Of a DNA stretch of 64,000 nt, positions 35,106 to 44,370 are shown one piece after another. The DNA lies in assembly GCF_029309905.1 (NCBI RefSeq), contig NZ_JARBJP010000003.1:1-64000 (forward strand), read 5' to 3'. Below the pieces are notes generated by a model that ran no database searches, had not been told where the DNA came from, and saw only the letters and a program-made list of their open reading frames with translations. How positions within the stretch are numbered: the stretch's first letter is position 1; each line of letters opens with the position of its first letter. The position numbers were made by a program, and so were the translations under genes. This DNA is from Brytella acorum. GTDB lineage: Bacteria > Pseudomonadota > Alphaproteobacteria > Acetobacterales > Acetobacteraceae.

Positions 35106-36596
35106 TCAGTCTCCAGACGGCTCGCGGAAGCCGTTGGTTGCGGCCGGTACGAGACGATTGAGAAAATACCGCATCAAGGTGCGCTTGCCGACGGCGACAT
35201 CGGCCGTGACAGGCATACCGGGAATGGGATGGAAAAAATTCGGAACCCCGCGAAGCGTGTAGCGGTCCACCCGGATACGGATCCGGTAGGAGCCGTTCAG
35301 TTCAGCGCCATCCGGGGTCTGCCTGGTTGCGCCCTGCGAGGACGAGCCCGGCTGCCCGTCGACGGTGCCATCATTCCCGAACGCATCCGCGCTGATCGAG
35401 GTCACGGTTCCCTCGGCCCCGCCGTACTGGTCGTAAGGGAAAGTCGAAAATTTGAGGATGACGCTGTCGCCCGTCTGCACGAAGCCGACATCCTCTCCCC
35501 GAAGCATCGCTTCCGTTTCAAGGCCGTACCCGGTCGGCACGAGGGTCATGATCTGCTGGCCCGTCGTTACGACCGAACCGATGGAGTATCGCGAGATGGT
35601 CAACACGACAGCGTCTTGCGGCGCCTTCAGCAGAACCAGGCTGCCGCGCAGACGTGCTTTGTCGTAATCACTGACGGCCTCGTTCAGGTGGTGCTCGGCG
35701 AGACTCAGATCCGCGTAAATCTGGCCTTTCCATCCCTGAATGTAATTGTCCTTTTCTCCACGGGCGCCGCTCAGCTGGGAGCGATAGGAGGCTGCTTCCT
35801 CCTGTGAGGAAATCTGGGACCGCTCGGATTCCGCCAGATCGGCCTGCGCGCTCAGCGTGGAAAGCCGACTTCCCACCTGCTGATGCTGCAAATTCTGCCG
35901 CATGGTCAAAACTTCGCCGGAAATACGAGCGCGATTGCGATACATGGCCGCGTTGGCCAGCGCGCCCTCCATATGGCTTTGGAGCGCTGCGATCTGACCG
36001 TCATATTGGGCGACTTTGGCCGTATATTCCTGCTTCCGCTTTTGAAAAGCGGCGGCTTGATCAACAGAAGCCGGATTACCGACGTCGGGCTGATACTCCT
36101 TGCCGTCAGCCTCGGCACGCAGACGATCGACCTCAGCCTGATAGGAATCACGCTGCAATTTCATGTTGGTCAGATCGGCTTTGGTGAGCGTCGGATCCAG
36201 ATGGGCGAGAACCTGACCCTTCTGTACGAACTGCCCCGCCCTCACGTCGATGGAGCGGACGATCGCCGTCTCCAGAGGTTGCACGACCAGGGTTGGCTCC
36301 GTGGACACCATACGCCCGGGCGCTGAAACCACCCGGTTCAACGGGAAAATGGCCGACGCGATGAGACCCGCCCCGAAAAGCGCGGCTACGATCCAGATAA
36401 TGTTCTTCGCGGCGGGTGTGGGAGGCAGATTGATGAGCGCCGCGCTGGGCGAATGAAATTCCAGCAGGGCCAGCGGCATCCCGTCCTGCGAAAACGGGTC
36501 CGGGGCGCGGCGGCGAAGGTTCTTTCCTTCTGACTTCGTGGCACCATCGTTCGAAGCGTCATCAACCGGAATGAGATTGCCATCGGTCATCGTCAT
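35106..36596 (-). CDS. HlyD-family type I secretion membrane-fusion protein
   Basis: Periplasmic adaptor of 496 residues that would link the ABC exporter to a TolC-like channel. It has a cytoplasmic N-terminus of about 60 residues, one transmembrane helix near residues 64-86 (IIWIVAALFGAGLIASAIF), the first biotinyl-lipoyl half SIDVRAGQFVQKGQVLAHLD, long coiled-coil hairpins (about 140-310), and the second half LKAPQDAVVL. The C-terminal HPIPGMPVTADVAVGKRTLMRYFLNRL, cited as GMPVTADVAVGKR, is the PrtE/HlyD signature. The ATG at 36596 overlaps the ABC stop by four bases (ATGA). Confidence 0.92.
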   Translation of the reverse strand: MTMTDGNLIPVDDASNDGATKSEGKNLRRRAPDPFSQDGMPLALLEFHSPSAALINLPPTPAAKNIIWIVAALFGAGLIASAIFPLNRVVSAPGRMVSTEPTLVVQPLETAIVRSIDVRAGQFVQKGQVLAHLDPTLTKADLTNMKLQRDSYQAEVDRLRAEADGKEYQPDVGNPASVDQAAAFQKRKQEYTAKVAQYDGQIAALQSHMEGALANAAMYRNRARISGEVLTMRQNLQHQQVGSRLSTLSAQADLAESERSQISSQEEAASYRSQLSGARGEKDNYIQGWKGQIYADLSLAEHHLNEAVSDYDKARLRGSLVLLKAPQDAVVLTISRYSIGSVVTTGQQIMTLVPTGYGLETEAMLRGEDVGFVQTGDSVILKFSTFPYDQYGGAEGTVTSISADAFGNDGTVDGQPGSSSQGATRQTPDGAELNGSYRIRIRVDRYTLRGVPNFFHPIPGMPVTADVAVGKRTLMRYFLNRLVPAATNGFREPSGD

Positions 36597-38815
36597 TCTC
36601 CTTCCGCCAGCATCGATGTCGGGCCGGGGTCTGTTCCGGCATTCTGATGCCGGTTCTGCTGCATCCAGAGTGTTCTGTAGATGTCGCAGCGCTCAAGCAG
36701 CACAGCATGAGGCGCAATGTCGACGACCCGTCCGCGATCCATGACACAAATCTGATCGCAGTCGACGAGAGACGAGAGACGATGCGAAACGATGACCATC
36801 GTACGTCCTTTGCCGATCCGTTGCAGATTGGCATTGACGAGAGCCTCGCTTTCGGGATCGAGCGCCGATGTCGCCTCATCGAGGATCATCAGTTTCGGAT
36901 CACAGATCACGGCACGGGCGATCGCCAGCCGCTGCCGCTGCCCACCGGAGATATTGGTGGAACCTTCCTCGATCCAGGTATCGTAGCCTGCGGGCATGCG
37001 CTCGACGAATTCTTCGGCACCCGCAAGCCGCGCCGCGCGAACGACGTCATCAATCGTCAGCCCCGGACGCCCGGCCGTGATGTTATCGCGGATCGTCCCG
37101 CGGAAAAGGAAGTTATCCTGGAGCACCACACCAAAATTCCGACGGAGGTGGGTCAGGTTGATTTCACGCAACTCGACACCATCCAGCCGCAGATAGCCGG
37201 AATAACCACGGCTTACGCCCTGAAGCAGACGCGTGACAGTCGATTTTCCAGATCCGGAACGCCCCACGAGCCCCAGCATCGTTCCCGCCGGCACATCGAA
37301 AGTGACGTCATCGAGCGCTCGGACGGCCCCGCCAGGATAGGTGAAATTCACGGCCTGAAAGGACAGCGCACCTTTGATCACGGGGCGCATTCCTGTCGTG
37401 AGGGCCTTCGTTTCCGTCGGCTGGTTCAGCACGGCGCCCGCCTCGCCGAGCGAGGCCGAAACTTCGTTGATATCCTCGAGGAGCTTCGCAAGGTTGACCA
37501 GCGGGGCCGCGACACGTCCACCCAGCATCATGAACGCCATGAGGCCGCCAGCCGCCATGCCTCCGGGACTTTCCAGCGCCAGATAAGCTCCCACGAGGAT
37601 AATGCCCCGGTTGATGAACATATCCATGGGCATGACGAGCGTCGCCGGCCAGTTGCCCATGCGTCCGGAAGCGAGTTTCCATCGCACGACATCGGCCGTG
37701 ACCTCGTCCCAGCGCTCTTTCCGTGTCGGCTCCAGGGCCAGCGTCTTGACCGTTCTGATCCCGGCGACGGTCTCGTAGAGAACCGATCCGCGAGCCATTT
37801 CCGCCTCGATCGTCCGTCCGATCACTTTCGCCATGGGCGGCAGGAACAGAACGACGATAAGACCGATCAGACCTGCGCTGGCCAGGGTCATCCATGCCAG
37901 TGTGGCACTCATGTAGAAAAGCAGCGGCAGGATGACCAGAAGCGTGAACATGTCGAGGGCGGTCGTCATGAGACGACCCGTCAGAAAGTCGCGCACCTTG
38001 TAGATGGCCATATAACGGCCAAGAACACGTCCCGTCTGCTCACGCTCATAAAATTCAAGGGGAAGCGCCAGCAGACGCGCGAAAGTGTGCAGAGACATGC
38101 GCGTATCGATCCGCGTGGACATCACCAGCATCAGTTCACGGCGCGCATATGTCAGCAGAATTTCATAGAAGGACAGAATGACCACGAGGCCGATCATCGA
38201 GACGAGCGTAGACATCGAACGATAGGCCACGACCCGGTTGACGACCTGCATGACGATCAGGGCTGGTACGATCGTCAGGATGCTGAGAACCATGGACGCA
38301 ATCAGGATATCGCGCAGTGACTGTTTTTCACGCAGCACGATCCGGGCAAACCAGGCAAGGTTGAAGGGCGCATCCGCCTCTGATTCGCCGCGACGCGCCT
38401 TCACAAGCAGGATATCGCCGGTCCAGACCTGCGAGAGGCGGAGTTCATCCACCGCGACTGGCGCCTCGCCTTCATCCGAGAGCGGATCCCGCAGCCAGAC
38501 GATCCCGCGACCGGCGTCGGCGCGCACCATGAGAGCCGCGGACCCATCCCGGAACATCAGAACGATGGGCGGGGAGTTGTTCATTTTCACGAGGTAACGC
38601 CAGCGGATCCGCATGCCTTTGGCGACGGCCCCCTGATCGTTCAGCCAGCGCGCGAGAGATGCGGGCGACGGAGAAGCCTCGCCAGGCTCGGCCGCGAAAT
38701 CATGGATATCCAGTTCGATCCCGTGGTATCGGGCGGCAGCCATGGCGGCGCGGAGACGGATATAGGCAGGCTCGGCAGAATCCGCGCTCCCCGTCACGTG
38801 CTCATTTTGATCCAC
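36593..38815 (-). CDS. Type I secretion ABC exporter with C39-like domain lacking the catalytic Cys
   Basis: HlyB/LapB-type exporter of 740 residues. Residues 15-140 form a peptidase-C39-like domain without the N-terminal catalytic cysteine, so it should bind but not cleave the substrate. About six transmembrane helices lie between 165 and 450 (DILIASMVLSILTIVPALIVMQ, cited as IASMVLSILTIV). The ATPase has Walker A LVGRSGSGKST near residue 516-526, signature ISGGQRQRLAIARA and LMILDEATSALD, with a Q-loop VLQDNFLFRGTI. A GTG start at 38815 is inferred. It is the first gene of the block; RTX-type substrates usually pair with such exporters. Confidence 0.92.
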   Translation of the reverse strand: MDQNEHVTGSADSAEPAYIRLRAAMAAARYHGIELDIHDFAAEPGEASPSPASLARWLNDQGAVAKGMRIRWRYLVKMNNSPPIVLMFRDGSAALMVRADAGRGIVWLRDPLSDEGEAPVAVDELRLSQVWTGDILLVKARRGESEADAPFNLAWFARIVLREKQSLRDILIASMVLSILTIVPALIVMQVVNRVVAYRSMSTLVSMIGLVVILSFYEILLTYARRELMLVMSTRIDTRMSLHTFARLLALPLEFYEREQTGRVLGRYMAIYKVRDFLTGRLMTTALDMFTLLVILPLLFYMSATLAWMTLASAGLIGLIVVLFLPPMAKVIGRTIEAEMARGSVLYETVAGIRTVKTLALEPTRKERWDEVTADVVRWKLASGRMGNWPATLVMPMDMFINRGIILVGAYLALESPGGMAAGGLMAFMMLGGRVAAPLVNLAKLLEDINEVSASLGEAGAVLNQPTETKALTTGMRPVIKGALSFQAVNFTYPGGAVRALDDVTFDVPAGTMLGLVGRSGSGKSTVTRLLQGVSRGYSGYLRLDGVELREINLTHLRRNFGVVLQDNFLFRGTIRDNITAGRPGLTIDDVVRAARLAGAEEFVERMPAGYDTWIEEGSTNISGGQRQRLAIARAVICDPKLMILDEATSALDPESEALVNANLQRIGKGRTMVIVSHRLSSLVDCDQICVMDRGRVVDIAPHAVLLERCDIYRTLWMQQNRHQNAGTDPGPTSMLAEGE

Positions 38816-38984
38816 AGGGAAACCTCACAAATAATCAGCAGGGACAAAAAGCAGAAGACGCGCCGCCCCCTTGGATTACGTTACAATAAAACAGGTTCGC
38901 GGTTCCCTGACATGTGCCGTTTATCCTTGCGGTCGTAAAGACTTCAATGTGACGGCTTCGCAGCAGACTGGCGATGACGGCACG

Positions 38985-39407
38985 TCATCGCGCGACACGC
39001 CGGGAAAGACCACTTTCGTGCATGGCGGCATCGAAACAGACTCGATAACGCGCCGCAATGAGGCGGTTCGCATTCAGTGAGGCCGCCCGTGCGGGCAGCC
39101 GCGATGGCGCTTCCAGCAGTGCCACTTCGGCAAAATCGCCGCACCGATGCCTCACCTTGTCCTGAAACAGCAGCCCAAGTGCCTGCGCCACCTCATCGCG
39201 TGACGTACAGCACGCACATGAGAGCCCATGCCCTCGCGGGACCAGCGGGGACGACTGCATCTGCCGCGTCACCAGCCAGCCATCTTCCGAGCGAACGGGG
39301 CGCAACGCGACAAGCGCCGCATGACCGCGCCGCGCAACGGCCCAGCCCGTCGTCGATGAGCAGAGCCACAGCGGAAGACGACCGTCCTTCAAACCGGCTC
39401 TCGCCAT
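38985..39407 (-). CDS. Short protein with a CobW-like cysteine motif
   Basis: A frame of 140 residues with codon usage like its neighbours. The middle segment, GHGLSCACCTSRDEVAQALGLLFQDKVR...FAEVALLEAPSRLPA, cited in parts, resembles the metal-binding CxCC stretch and following helix-strand of COG0523/CobW GTPases (GC-CC-x-R-x-D-L...VVIETSG). The GxxGxGKT P-loop that should precede it is missing, so it cannot be a GTPase. It may be a degenerate derivative or a spurious frame. The position beside metH, an enzyme with zinc and cobalamin, makes a metallochaperone relative tempting. It is 169 bases upstream of the ABC exporter on the same strand. Confidence 0.4.
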   Translation of the reverse strand: MARAGLKDGRLPLWLCSSTTGWAVARRGHAALVALRPVRSEDGWLVTRQMQSSPLVPRGHGLSCACCTSRDEVAQALGLLFQDKVRHRCGDFAEVALLEAPSRLPARAASLNANRLIAARYRVCFDAAMHESGLSRRVAR

Positions 39408-39588
39408 TTGGACAGGTAGCCCGCTTCCCGGCTACGATGGACGTTCCATGTCATGCTGGACATGGTATGGCCGATCTGGAAGAAGCGCCAGCCCAGAACG
39501 CCAGTTACCCAGAGTCCACCTCCTCCGGGCGGGCAGAAATGCCACGTCCTCGCATTTTCCCGAATATCCGCAGGAACAAACACGCCCG

Positions 39589-42500
39589 ATGACCACGCGC
39601 CCCCATCTCCTCGACGCCCTGCGCGACCACGTCCTGCTCTGCGACGGAGGCATGGGATCGCGCGTGCAGATGCTCGATCTGGACGTGGAGCGCGACTATT
39701 GGGGGCAGGAGAACTGCACCGAGGTTCTGACTTTATCCCGTCCCGAACTCGTCCGTGAAATTCATCGCGGCTACTTCGAGGCTGGCGCGGACATGGTCGA
39801 GACCAACACGTTCGGCGGCTCTACGGTCACGCTCGCCGAATTCGATCTCCAGGATCGCGCGCGCGAGATCAATCGTCGTTCGGCGGAACTCGCGCGCGAA
39901 GCCGCCGAAACATTTGCCGATGGACGACACCGCTGGGTCGTGGGGTCGATCGGACCGGGTACAAAACTGCCCTCACTCGCCAATATCGACTACGACACGC
40001 TGGAGGCCGGGATCACCGAGCAGTGCCGGGGCCTCGTGGATGGGGGCGTGGACGCGTTCCTGATCGAAACCTGCCAGGACACACTTCAGATCAAGGCCGC
40101 CGTCAACGCGGCCAAGAAGGCGCGCCTCGAACTCGGCTCCGACGCGCCGATTTTCGTCCAGGTCACCGTCGAAACCACCGGCACGCTCCTTGTCGGCCCC
40201 GATATCGCCGCCGCCGCGACGGTCGTGCATGCGCTCGACGTGCCGCTGATCGGCATGAACTGCGCGACCGGCCCGCAGGAGATGGGCGAGCATGTGAAGT
40301 GGCTCTCGGAGAACTGGCCCGGCATGATCTCGCTTCAACCGAACGCGGGACTGCCGGAACTCGTCGACGGCCAGACGCGCTACCCTCTCAGCGGCGCGGA
40401 CATGGCGACCTGGATGGAGCGCTATGTCGAGGAAGACGGCCTCAACCTGATCGGCGGCTGCTGCGGCACATCCATTCCCCATATCGGCGCCATGGACCAG
40501 ATGCTGCGGCGACGCGCGGGCTCCGGTCTGCGTCCGTCCCCGGTCGCGCGGCGGTTTCACTGGGTACCGTCCGTAGCCAGCCTCTACAGCCAGACCACGC
40601 TGCGGCAGGAAAACAGCTATTTCTCCATCGGCGAGCGCTGCAACGCCAACGGCTCGAAGAAGTGGCGCGATCTTCAGGAGGCGGGCGACTGGGACGGCTG
40701 CGTCGCCGTCGGGCGCGAACAGGCTGGCGAAGGCTCCAATGCGCTCGACATCTGCACGGCCTTCGTGGGGCGCGACGAGATAGCGGAAATGGGCGAGGTC
40801 GTCACCCGCTTCACGTCCTCGGTCAACGCGCCGCTGGTCATCGATTCCACCGAGACCAACGTCATCGAGAGCGCGCTGAAGCTGCATGGCGGCAAGCCGA
40901 TCATCAACTCGATCAATTTCGAGGATGGTGAAGGCCATGCCGAGGATCGCATGATCCTGGCACGCAGGTTCGGCGCCGCGGTCATCGCCCTGACGATCGA
41001 CGAGGTCGGCATGGCGAAGACGCCCGAGGACAAGCTCCGGATCGCGGAGCGTCTCGTGGCCTTCGCCTGCGACAAACACGGCCTGCCGCAATCCGATCTG
41101 ATGATCGATCCGCTGACCTTCACCATCGCGACCGGCATGGAAGACGACCGAAAGCTGGGTCAATGGACCATCGAAGGCATCCGGCTGATCCGCGAACGCT
41201 TCCCCGACATCCAGATCATCCTCGGCCTGTCCAACATTTCGTTCGGCCTCAATCCCGCGGCGCGCGCCGTGCTCAACTCGGTCTTCCTCGATCACGCCGT
41301 GAAAGCCGGGATGACGGGCGCGATCGTGCATGTCAGCAAGATCCGCCCCCTGCATCTGATCGCTGAAGAGGAAGTCAGGGTCGCCGAAGACCTCATCTAC
41401 GATCGGCGCGACGCGGGTTATGACCCCCTCCAGCGCTTCCTCGAACTCTTCGCCGGTCGCAAGGCCGCGGACGCCGTGAAAAAGAAGGTCGCCGACACAC
41501 CCGCCGAGCGGCTCAAGGACCGCATCGTGGATGGCGACCGCAAGGGACTGGAAGCGGATCTGGACGCGGCGATGCTCGAAATGCCGCCGCTCGACATCAT
41601 CAACAACGTCCTGCTCGACGGCATGAAGGTGGTGGGCGAACTGTTCGGCTCGGGCAAGATGCAACTGCCGTTCGTTCTGCAATCCGCGGAGACCATGAAG
41701 ACGGCGGTGGCCTATCTCGAACCCCATATGGAGCGTGTGGAAGGCCAGTCCCGCGCCGTCATGGTGCTCGCAACGGTCAAGGGGGACGTGCATGACATCG
41801 GCAAGAACCTCGTGGACATCATCCTGACCAATAACGGCTATAAAGTCATCAATCTCGGGATCAAGGTTCCCTTGGCCGACATGCTGTCGGCAGCGAAGGA
41901 GCATTCGGCCCACGCCATCGGCATGTCCGGCCTGCTGGTCAAATCGACCGTCATCATGCGCGAGAACCTCGATGAGATGGCGCGGCAGGGACTGGACATT
42001 CCCGTCATTCTCGGCGGCGCGGCCCTCACGCGCAATTATGTCGAGGAAGAATGCGCCCTGAGCTATGGCCAGGGTACGCCCGGCAAAGTCGCTTACGCGC
42101 GCGACGCCTTCGACGGGCTGGCGCTCATGGACAAGGTGGCGAGCCAGACATTTGACGACTATCTCGCGGCCATTCAGGCCAAACGCGCGGGCAAAAGCCG
42201 CCGGAAATCCGAGCGCGCACCCGACGCCGCCGAAAGTCGCGGCTTTACGCCTGCGGATCCCTCCGCCGCCCGGGCGCGTCGCGCGAAAATCGCTGGCACG
42301 CAGCCCCTCATCGAGCCGCCTTTCTGGGGCCCTCGCCTCGTCGAGGCTTCGCCGAACGCGATCCTGCCTTTCCTTAATGAACGGTCGCTGTATCAGTTCC
42401 AGTGGGGCTTCCGGAAACAGGGCCGCTCTCTCGACGATTTCATGCTCTACGCCAAGCAGGAACTTCGCCCGGTCCTCAAGCGGATGCTGGCGCTGACGGC

Positions 42501-43095
42501 GGAACTCGACGTGCTCAAGCCACAGGCCCTCTACGGCTACTGGAAAGCCGCCGGGGAGGGCAATGACCTGATCATCTTCGAAGAGGACGGTGTCACGGAG
42601 GCTGTCCGTTTCACGCTCCCGCGCCAGCCGAAGGATGACGGCGAATGCATCGCCGATTTCGTGCGCGACGTTGACGACGCGCATCGCGACGTCATCGGCC
42701 TGCAGATCGTCACCGTCGGCCAGCGGGCCTCGGACCTCGCGCGCGAGTGGTTCGAGAACAACCGCTATCAGGACTATCTCTACCTGCACGGCCTGTCGGT
42801 CGAAATGGCCGAAGCGATGGCGGAATATACGCATAAACGCATCCGCGCCGAACTCGGCTTCGCGGGCGAGGACGACCGCGACATGGAAAAAATGCTCTCG
42901 CAGGGATATCGAGGCTCACGCTTCTCGTTCGGCTACCCCGCCTGCCCCCGCCTCGAAGATCAGGAGCCCATCCTGCGCCTGCTGGATTCGGAGCGCATCG
43001 GCGTCTCGTTGAGCGACGGCTATCAACTCCATCCGGAGCAATCGACCTCGGCGCTGGTCATTCTCAACCCGCGCGCCAAGTATTTCACAATCTGA
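39589..43095 (+). CDS. metH: Cobalamin-dependent methionine synthase
   Basis: Transfers methyl from methyltetrahydrofolate to homocysteine through cobalamin. The 1168 residues hold all four modules. The homocysteine domain has the zinc ligands GGCCGTS (Cys291, Cys292) and an upstream Cys in GMNCATGP. The pterin domain starts with SIGERCNANGSKKW. The cobalamin domain has the cap and DVHDIGKN with the ligand His near residue 736. The SAM-binding reactivation domain ends with GYPACPRLEDQ and LNPRAKYF. The ATG at 39589 begins MTTRPHLLDALRDHVLLCDGGMGS, cited as LLCDGGMGS. No cobalamin or SAM riboswitch was recognised in the 180-base leader. Confidence 0.96.
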   Translation: MTTRPHLLDALRDHVLLCDGGMGSRVQMLDLDVERDYWGQENCTEVLTLSRPELVREIHRGYFEAGADMVETNTFGGSTVTLAEFDLQDRAREINRRSAELAREAAETFADGRHRWVVGSIGPGTKLPSLANIDYDTLEAGITEQCRGLVDGGVDAFLIETCQDTLQIKAAVNAAKKARLELGSDAPIFVQVTVETTGTLLVGPDIAAAATVVHALDVPLIGMNCATGPQEMGEHVKWLSENWPGMISLQPNAGLPELVDGQTRYPLSGADMATWMERYVEEDGLNLIGGCCGTSIPHIGAMDQMLRRRAGSGLRPSPVARRFHWVPSVASLYSQTTLRQENSYFSIGERCNANGSKKWRDLQEAGDWDGCVAVGREQAGEGSNALDICTAFVGRDEIAEMGEVVTRFTSSVNAPLVIDSTETNVIESALKLHGGKPIINSINFEDGEGHAEDRMILARRFGAAVIALTIDEVGMAKTPEDKLRIAERLVAFACDKHGLPQSDLMIDPLTFTIATGMEDDRKLGQWTIEGIRLIRERFPDIQIILGLSNISFGLNPAARAVLNSVFLDHAVKAGMTGAIVHVSKIRPLHLIAEEEVRVAEDLIYDRRDAGYDPLQRFLELFAGRKAADAVKKKVADTPAERLKDRIVDGDRKGLEADLDAAMLEMPPLDIINNVLLDGMKVVGELFGSGKMQLPFVLQSAETMKTAVAYLEPHMERVEGQSRAVMVLATVKGDVHDIGKNLVDIILTNNGYKVINLGIKVPLADMLSAAKEHSAHAIGMSGLLVKSTVIMRENLDEMARQGLDIPVILGGAALTRNYVEEECALSYGQGTPGKVAYARDAFDGLALMDKVASQTFDDYLAAIQAKRAGKSRRKSERAPDAAESRGFTPADPSAARARRAKIAGTQPLIEPPFWGPRLVEASPNAILPFLNERSLYQFQWGFRKQGRSLDDFMLYAKQELRPVLKRMLALTAELDVLKPQALYGYWKAAGEGNDLIIFEEDGVTEAVRFTLPRQPKDDGECIADFVRDVDDAHRDVIGLQIVTVGQRASDLAREWFENNRYQDYLYLHGLSVEMAEAMAEYTHKRIRAELGFAGEDDRDMEKMLSQGYRGSRFSFGYPACPRLEDQEPILRLLDSERIGVSLSDGYQLHPEQSTSALVILNPRAKYFTI

Positions 43096-43163
43096 ACCCC
43101 GGGAACATCGTCCGGCGCCGGGCTCGCCCTCGCTCGTGAGAGCGGCCCGGATCCGGCATGACC

Positions 43164-44246
43164 TCAGTCGGCGGCCGACGCTGACGGATAGTCGGTGTAT
43201 CCTTCGGCACCGCGCGAATACCAGGTTTTCATGACATCCGGCGCGAGCGGAAGATCGCGCCGCAGACGCTCGACGAGATCGGGATTGGAGATGAATTTGC
43301 GGCCGAATGCGATCGCATCGGCGTGCCCGTCCGCGACAGCCTCGATCGCCGCGCCACGCGTATATTCCTGGTTGAGAACCAGCGGGCCATGGAAAACCTT
43401 GCGGATCTCGGGAGAGAGCTTGGGCTGGTCCGTACTGCCGAACGTATCGTTCGGTCCCAGTTCGCGCAGTTCGAGAAAGGCGATCCCCTTGCTGTCGAGA
43501 TAACGCGCCGCGGGAACGAAGACGCTCGCGGGATCGCTGTCGATGCTTCCCTGCGAATCGCCATTGGGCGAAAGGCGGACGGCCGTTCGATCCGCGCCGA
43601 TCGTTGCCGTCAGGCGATCGACGACTTCCGTGAGAAAACGCATCCGGTTCTCAGGGCTGCCGCCATAGCCATCCGTCCGATGATTGGGCCCGTCACGAAG
43701 AAATTCGTCGATCAGGTAGCCATTGGCCGCATGGAGCTGAATACCGTCAAAGCCCGCCTCCATCGCGTGTTGGGCCGCCCTCTCGTAATCGTCCAGAATC
43801 CGTGGAAAATCGTTCTCGACCAGCGGGCGGGGCGTCTCATAAGGCACCTTGCCTTCATAAGTGTGAGAATATCCCGGCGCCGCGATCGCCGAAGGTGCGA
43901 CGGGCTGAAGACCGGTCACGCTGGAATGCACCATGCGCCCCATGTGCCAGAGCTGCGCGACGATCCGCCCTCCATGCTCGTGGACCGCTTTCGTCACGGG
44001 TTTCCAGGCCTCGACCTGCTCCCTGTTCCACAGGCCCGGCGCATAGGGCCAGCCCAGCCCTTCCTGGCTGATCCCCGTGGCTTCGCTGATAATCAGACCG
44101 GCGCTCGCCCGTTGCGTGTAATATTCGACCATGATCGGCGTCGGAACGTGATCGCGTGTCGCGCGGGCCCGCGTCAGGGGCGCCATGAAAATGCGGTTCG
44201 GAGCCTCAATGGCACCGATTCGAATGGGATCAAACAGGCTTGGCAT
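43164..44246 (-). CDS. Old Yellow Enzyme-family alkene reductase
   Basis: FMN- and NAD(P)H-dependent reductase of activated C=C bonds, nitro compounds or maleimides (NemA/XenB-like), 360 residues. Family marks are LFDPIRIGAIEAPNRIFMAPLTRARA, cited as PNRIFMAPLTR, VAQLWHMGRMVH, GFDGIQLHAANGYLIDEFLRD (with the conserved HAAN), NHRTDGYGGSPENRMRF and the FMN-phosphate-binding ADAIAFGRKFISNPDLVERL, cited as AFGRKFISNPDL. It is divergent from an arsR-type gene across a perfect operator, so regulated response to electrophiles is likely. The ATG at 44246 lies 22 bases from the operator. Confidence 0.9.
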   Translation of the reverse strand: MPSLFDPIRIGAIEAPNRIFMAPLTRARATRDHVPTPIMVEYYTQRASAGLIISEATGISQEGLGWPYAPGLWNREQVEAWKPVTKAVHEHGGRIVAQLWHMGRMVHSSVTGLQPVAPSAIAAPGYSHTYEGKVPYETPRPLVENDFPRILDDYERAAQHAMEAGFDGIQLHAANGYLIDEFLRDGPNHRTDGYGGSPENRMRFLTEVVDRLTATIGADRTAVRLSPNGDSQGSIDSDPASVFVPAARYLDSKGIAFLELRELGPNDTFGSTDQPKLSPEIRKVFHGPLVLNQEYTRGAAIEAVADGHADAIAFGRKFISNPDLVERLRRDLPLAPDVMKTWYSRGAEGYTDYPSASAAD

Positions 44247-44267
44247 CGTGCTACCCTCTGCTATAGC

Positions 44268-44288
44268 CGAACGAAAAATGTTCGTTCG
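44268..44288. promoter_or_regulatory. Operator-like inverted repeat between alkene reductase and arsR-type genes
   Basis: CGAACGAA (44268-44275) and TTCGTTCG (44281-44288) are perfect inverted 8-mers around AAATG. A degenerate second copy (ATCGAA...TTGAACGA, about 44295-44320) lies nearer the regulator. It is the only strong dyad in the 124-base divergent region, so it is the likely binding site of the ArsR-family protein. Confidence 0.7.
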
Positions 44289-44370
44289 TATTTTATCGAA
44301 CTATCTACCTGTTTGAACGAGCCTGCAAGAGGGGCCCGTTATCCCATCGTTTCTGGAGTATCATGCCACC

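Noticed and set aside
39408-39588. A cobalamin, SAM or SAH riboswitch ahead of metH
   Set aside because: I looked for the B12 box and conserved SAM/SAH cores and found no convincing match in the 180-base leader.
39973-42834. A 953-codon open frame antisense to metH
   Set aside because: It is a by-product of high-GC third positions in metH. The protein has no family-like motifs, and metH on the other strand is unmistakable.
43118-43150. Terminator between metH and the alkene reductase gene
   Set aside because: A CCGGGC/GCCCGG pairing exists, but the inner part is irregular and no T-run follows. It is too weak to call.
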